A stretch of DNA of 64,000 nt from Nocardioides gansuensis (GTDB lineage: Bacteria; Actinomycetota; Actinomycetes; Propionibacteriales; Nocardioidaceae), in NCBI RefSeq assembly GCF_003076135.1, contig NZ_QDGZ01000010.1, positions 1-64,000 on the forward strand, written 5' to 3'. Below, in pieces: positions 61,407 through 64,000 of this stretch (positions are counted from its first letter, which is position 1; the number at the start of each line of letters is the position of its first letter). Under the pieces are notes generated by a model, which saw only the letters and a program-made list of their open reading frames with translations, did no database searches and was not told the DNA's origin. The translations under genes were made by a program, and so were the position numbers.

Positions 61407-62921
61407 GTGGCGATCGCGTTCGAACGACCGGCTCGGCGGACGCCCCGTGACTCCGTCGGCGTGCGTCGCTGGGTCACCTACGCCTGCGGCGTGGTCGTGC
61501 TGGTCCGGCTCATCTACGTCTGGCAGCCGCTGCGGTCCGATGAGGGCGGGTACCTCCTCGCCACACGGCACTGGAAGACCGGGGGCGAGTTCCTCTACGG
61601 CGACTACCACGTCGACCGGCCGCCCCTGCTCATGTCGATCTACCGGCTGGCCGCCCTGTCGGACTGGGATCCGATGATCCGGGCGCTGAGCATCCCGTTC
61701 GCCGTCGTCGCCGTGGCTGCCCTCGCCCGGGCCGGCTACCTCGTCGCGGGCGGCCGCGGTGCGTGCTGGAGTGCGGCCGTGGCCGCTGCACTCGTGACCT
61801 CTCCGGCGCTCGCCGCAGACCAGGCGGACGGGGAGCTGTTCGCTCTCCCGATAGTCGCGGCAAGCGTGGCCCTGACGCTGGAGGCGTGGCGCGCTCGCGG
61901 GTGCCGTCGCGCGTTCTGGTACGCCGTCGCGGCGGGCGTCTGTGCGGCCGCGGCACCGCTCATCAAGCAGAGCTTCCTCGACGGGCTGGTGTTCGTCCTG
62001 GCGTTGGTGACCGCTGACTCGGCACTGCGCCGGCGGGTGCTCCCAGGCCGGGCGCGTGTGGTGGCCGTCGGTGCGGGGCTCGGGGCGGTGGTGCCCCTCC
62101 TCGCCGTCCTCACGTGGGCACGCTCCGCCGGAGTCGACGGAACGAGCCTGTGGGCCGAGCTGGTGGCGTTCCGGGCGGACGCCTTCGCGGTGATCTGGCA
62201 GGACAGCATTCACAGGCCCCTCACGCGGGGCGTCCGACTCGTCGCGCTGGCCATCGTCAGTGGCATGGTGCCGCTCGCCTGGGCGTGGCGCCGCGCGACG
62301 CCCACCTCGCCCGAGCACTGGGCCGTCAGCTGCACACTCGTGTTCGCCGTGGCAGCGCTGCTGGCCGGCGGCAGCTACTGGCCCCACTACCTGCTGCAGC
62401 TGGTCCCCATGCTGGCCCTGGCAGCCGGCATCCGCGCCGCCTCGGACTCGGTCGCGGGCGCGTCGATGCGGTGGGCGGCGAGGGTCACCGTCCTCTCGGC
62501 GGCCGTGGCCGCTGTCGTCACCACCGTGGCGTACGCCGCGGTCCCGGGCGTCTGGTCCCTGCAGCGCACCGGCACCTGGCTCGCCGAGTCCAGCCACCCG
62601 TCCGACACCGCGGTCGTGGTCTACGGTCATCCGTCGGTCCTGGAGGCAGCCGACCTGCGCTCCCCCTACCCGTACCTGTGGAGCCTGCCCGTGCGCACCC
62701 TCGACCCGGAGCTCGCGAGGTTGCGCGCGACCCTGGCAGGGCCCGAGGCCCCGACCTGGATCGTCCAGACCAGTGCGTTGAACTCCTGGAACATCGACGA
62801 GGGCGACCAGCTGCGCTCGGTCATCAAGGCCCGCTACGACGTCGTGGCCACGATCTGCGGCCATGCCGTGTGGCTGCGCTCGGACCTGACCCGTCCGGCT
62901 GCTGCACCACCAGCCTGCTGA
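61407..62921 (+). CDS. GT-C type membrane glycosyltransferase (ArnT/PMT-like)
   Basis: The 504-residue protein has about ten to twelve helices. The N-terminal loop carries the GT-C Asp/Glu catalytic pair in PLRSDEGGYLLATRHW, followed by FLYGDYHVDRPPLLMSIYRL. The hydrophobic middle is followed by a short extracytoplasmic domain (about residues 390 to 500) with SSHPSDTAVVVYGHPSVLEAADLRS. Members transfer sugars from polyprenyl-phosphate donors to lipids or proteins outside the membrane. The donor and acceptor are unknown. GTG start. Confidence 0.85.
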   Translation: MAIAFERPARRTPRDSVGVRRWVTYACGVVVLVRLIYVWQPLRSDEGGYLLATRHWKTGGEFLYGDYHVDRPPLLMSIYRLAALSDWDPMIRALSIPFAVVAVAALARAGYLVAGGRGACWSAAVAAALVTSPALAADQADGELFALPIVAASVALTLEAWRARGCRRAFWYAVAAGVCAAAAPLIKQSFLDGLVFVLALVTADSALRRRVLPGRARVVAVGAGLGAVVPLLAVLTWARSAGVDGTSLWAELVAFRADAFAVIWQDSIHRPLTRGVRLVALAIVSGMVPLAWAWRRATPTSPEHWAVSCTLVFAVAALLAGGSYWPHYLLQLVPMLALAAGIRAASDSVAGASMRWAARVTVLSAAVAAVVTTVAYAAVPGVWSLQRTGTWLAESSHPSDTAVVVYGHPSVLEAADLRSPYPYLWSLPVRTLDPELARLRATLAGPEAPTWIVQTSALNSWNIDEGDQLRSVIKARYDVVATICGHAVWLRSDLTRPAAAPPAC

Positions 62922-62950
62922 GCTCCGCGATCCACAGCTGTCACCGGCAG

Positions 62951-63283
62951 CTAGAGGTAGAGCCCGGTGGAGCCGGCGTCGAGCCGCTCGGCCGCCACCG
63001 CATGGATGTCGCGCTCGCGCATCACGACGTAGACCTCGCCGTGGACCTCGACCTCCGCCTTGTCCTCGGGGTCGAAGAGGACCCGATCGCCGACCTCGAC
63101 GGCGCGGGCGTGCGGACCCTTGGCGATGACCTTGGACCAGGCGAGGCGGCGCGCGCCCATGGCCGCGGTGGCCGGGATGACGATCCCGCCCGAGGAACGG
63201 CGCTCCCCCGCATCCCGGTCGAGCTCGACCAGGATCCGGTCGTGGAGCATCTTGATGGGGGCTGACCCCTGGGCGTCGCTCAC
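62951..63283 (-). CDS. GroES-like co-chaperonin family protein
   Basis: This 110-residue Cpn10-fold protein reads IKMLHDRILVELDRDAGERRSSGGIVIPATAAMGARRLAWSKVIAKGPHARAVEVGDRVLFDPEDKAEVEVHGEVYVVMRERDIHAV. It keeps the mobile-loop region (ERRSSGGIVIP) of GroES but diverges from classical GroES, and no groEL is adjacent. It may be an actinobacterial GroES-like paralogue. GTG at 63283 is chosen; ATG at 63250 is the alternative. It follows DUF3618 by 7 bases. Confidence 0.87.
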   Translation of the reverse strand: MSDAQGSAPIKMLHDRILVELDRDAGERRSSGGIVIPATAAMGARRLAWSKVIAKGPHARAVEVGDRVLFDPEDKAEVEVHGEVYVVMRERDIHAVAAERLDAGSTGLYL

Positions 63284-63290
63284 GGAAGGA

Positions 63291-63539
63291 TCAGCGGGTG
63301 AGCTTGCGGATGACGGCGAGGAGCACGATCGCGCCCACGACACCGCCGGCGACCTTGATGATGTTGTCCGTGCGCGGCGCCCCCGTCTCGAGGTCGACGA
63401 AGTGCGACTTCACGGTCGTCACCTCGCGCCCGACGATCGTCTTCGGGTTCGCGCGGTAGGCGAGCTGGTCGATCGTCTGCGCGAGACGCTGACGCGTCTC
63501 CTCGATCTCACGCTCGAGCGAGCTCAGTTCGTTGGTCAC
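63291..63539 (-). CDS. DUF3618 single-pass membrane protein
   Basis: This 82-residue protein has the DUF3618 pattern: LEREIEETRQRLAQTIDQLAYRANPKTIVGREV, then a soluble stretch and a C-terminal helix (IIKVAGGVVGAIVLLAVIRKLTR). Such proteins are anchored by their C terminus and are common in actinobacteria; function is unknown. GTG at 63539 overlaps the ABC ATPase stop by 4 bases, so it is co-translated with it. Confidence 0.9.
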   Translation of the reverse strand: MTNELSSLEREIEETRQRLAQTIDQLAYRANPKTIVGREVTTVKSHFVDLETGAPRTDNIIKVAGGVVGAIVLLAVIRKLTR

Positions 63540-64000
63540 GCGGGAAGGTTACCAATCGCCCGCGGGTCGAACCCCCAGGGCAGCTCCAGCCGGTGGGCCC
63601 GCATCAGCGCATCGTCGGTGAGCACGTCGAACGTGCGACCGTCCGCCACGACCACCCCGTCACTGAGCACGACGGAGCGAGGGCAGAGCTCCAGGGCGTA
63701 GGGCAGGTCGTGCGTCACCATCAGCACCGTGACGTCCAGGCTGCGCAGGATGTCGGCCAGCTCGCGGCGGCTGGCCGGGTCGAGGTTGGAGCTGGGCTCG
63801 TCCAGCACGAGGATCTCCGGGTCCATGGCCAGGACCGTGGCCACCGCGACCCGGCGGCGCTGGCCGAAGGAGAGGTGATGGGGCGGGCGGTCCGCGAAGT
63901 CGGCCATGCCGACCTTGTCCAGCGACTCCATCACCCGCCGCTCCAGCGCCTCACCGCGCATCCCCATGTTGGCGGGGCCGAAGGCGACGTCCTGCCGCAC
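63536..64000 (-). CDS. ECF/CbiO-type ABC transporter ATPase, 5' end cut by window edge
   Basis: The visible 154 residues are the C-terminal part of an energy-coupling-factor ATPase: VAFGPANMGM, signature HLSFGQRRRVAVATVLAMDPEILVLDEPSSNLDP (SFGQ signature, Walker B), MVTHDLPYALELC with the H-loop. The VAFGPANMGM motif is typical of CbiO/EcfA Co or vitamin importers. Walker A lies beyond the window end. The gene is read on the minus strand and the partners (EcfT, S-component) should lie outside. Confidence 0.92.
   Translation of the reverse strand: MRQDVAFGPANMGMRGEALERRVMESLDKVGMADFADRPPHHLSFGQRRRVAVATVLAMDPEILVLDEPSSNLDPASRRELADILRSLDVTVLMVTHDLPYALELCPRSVVLSDGVVVADGRTFDVLTDDALMRAHRLELPWGFDPRAIGNLPA

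Overview
The window is high-GC DNA of an actinobacterium, most like a Nocardioides or close relative (Nocardioidaceae). This rests on codon bias, frequent GTG starts, and an actinobacterial core block carrying ettA, orn, PrsW, paired dynamin-like GTPases and rlmC. The genus is an inference; no rRNA lies in the window.

Region 1 (1 to about 16.6 kb) is accessory DNA. It holds short, unrelated, mostly single-gene units: SnoaL-like proteins, two RibD/DHFR-like reductases, an ArsR-SRPBCC operon, GNAT, VOC, a PKD/phytase exoprotein, an RTX-like exoprotein and a GH10 xylanase. Long non-coding gaps separate them. Several gaps hold decayed genes: an EEP nuclease, a DinB tail, a frameshifted TauE permease, and a relic that recurs inverted 43 kb away.

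Region 2 (16.8 to 39.6 kb) is dense core chromosome: cupin, nitronate monooxygenase, hotdog thioesterase, thiolase, MarR, EttA, SSB, a dynamin/dynamin/PrsW operon, aminopeptidase P, RlmC with an internal hexapeptide repeat, adenosine deaminase, a DsbA/MauE pair, oligoribonuclease, pirin, a MASE1 histidine kinase, a carotenoid-desaturase-like flavoprotein, and tRNAs for Arg, His and Lys.

Region 3 (39.5 to about 52.3 kb) starts at tRNA-Lys(CTT), which is abutted by a broken tyrosine recombinase. It looks like an old integration site followed by accessory genes: stand-alone Clp-N, ABM monooxygenase, small P-loop kinase, MTHFR-like protein, LtrA, a receiver-like flavoprotein with an SDR and a UBP zinc finger, DinB and TauE. 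Two families of short dispersed repeats occur only in gaps of regions 1 and 3.

Region 4 (52.3 to 64 kb) carries a two-component pair whose response regulator is fused to a thioredoxin-reductase-like flavoprotein lacking redox cysteines. It is a paralogue of the region 3 flavoprotein. A SipW-type/TasA-like secreted protein with an Ig-repeat partner follows, then an EEP hydrolase, DUF2784, a GT-C glycosyltransferase, a GroES-like protein, DUF3618 and a truncated ECF/CbiO ATPase. The most interesting candidate system is the pair of receiver-flavoproteins with their kinase, SDR and UBP finger.
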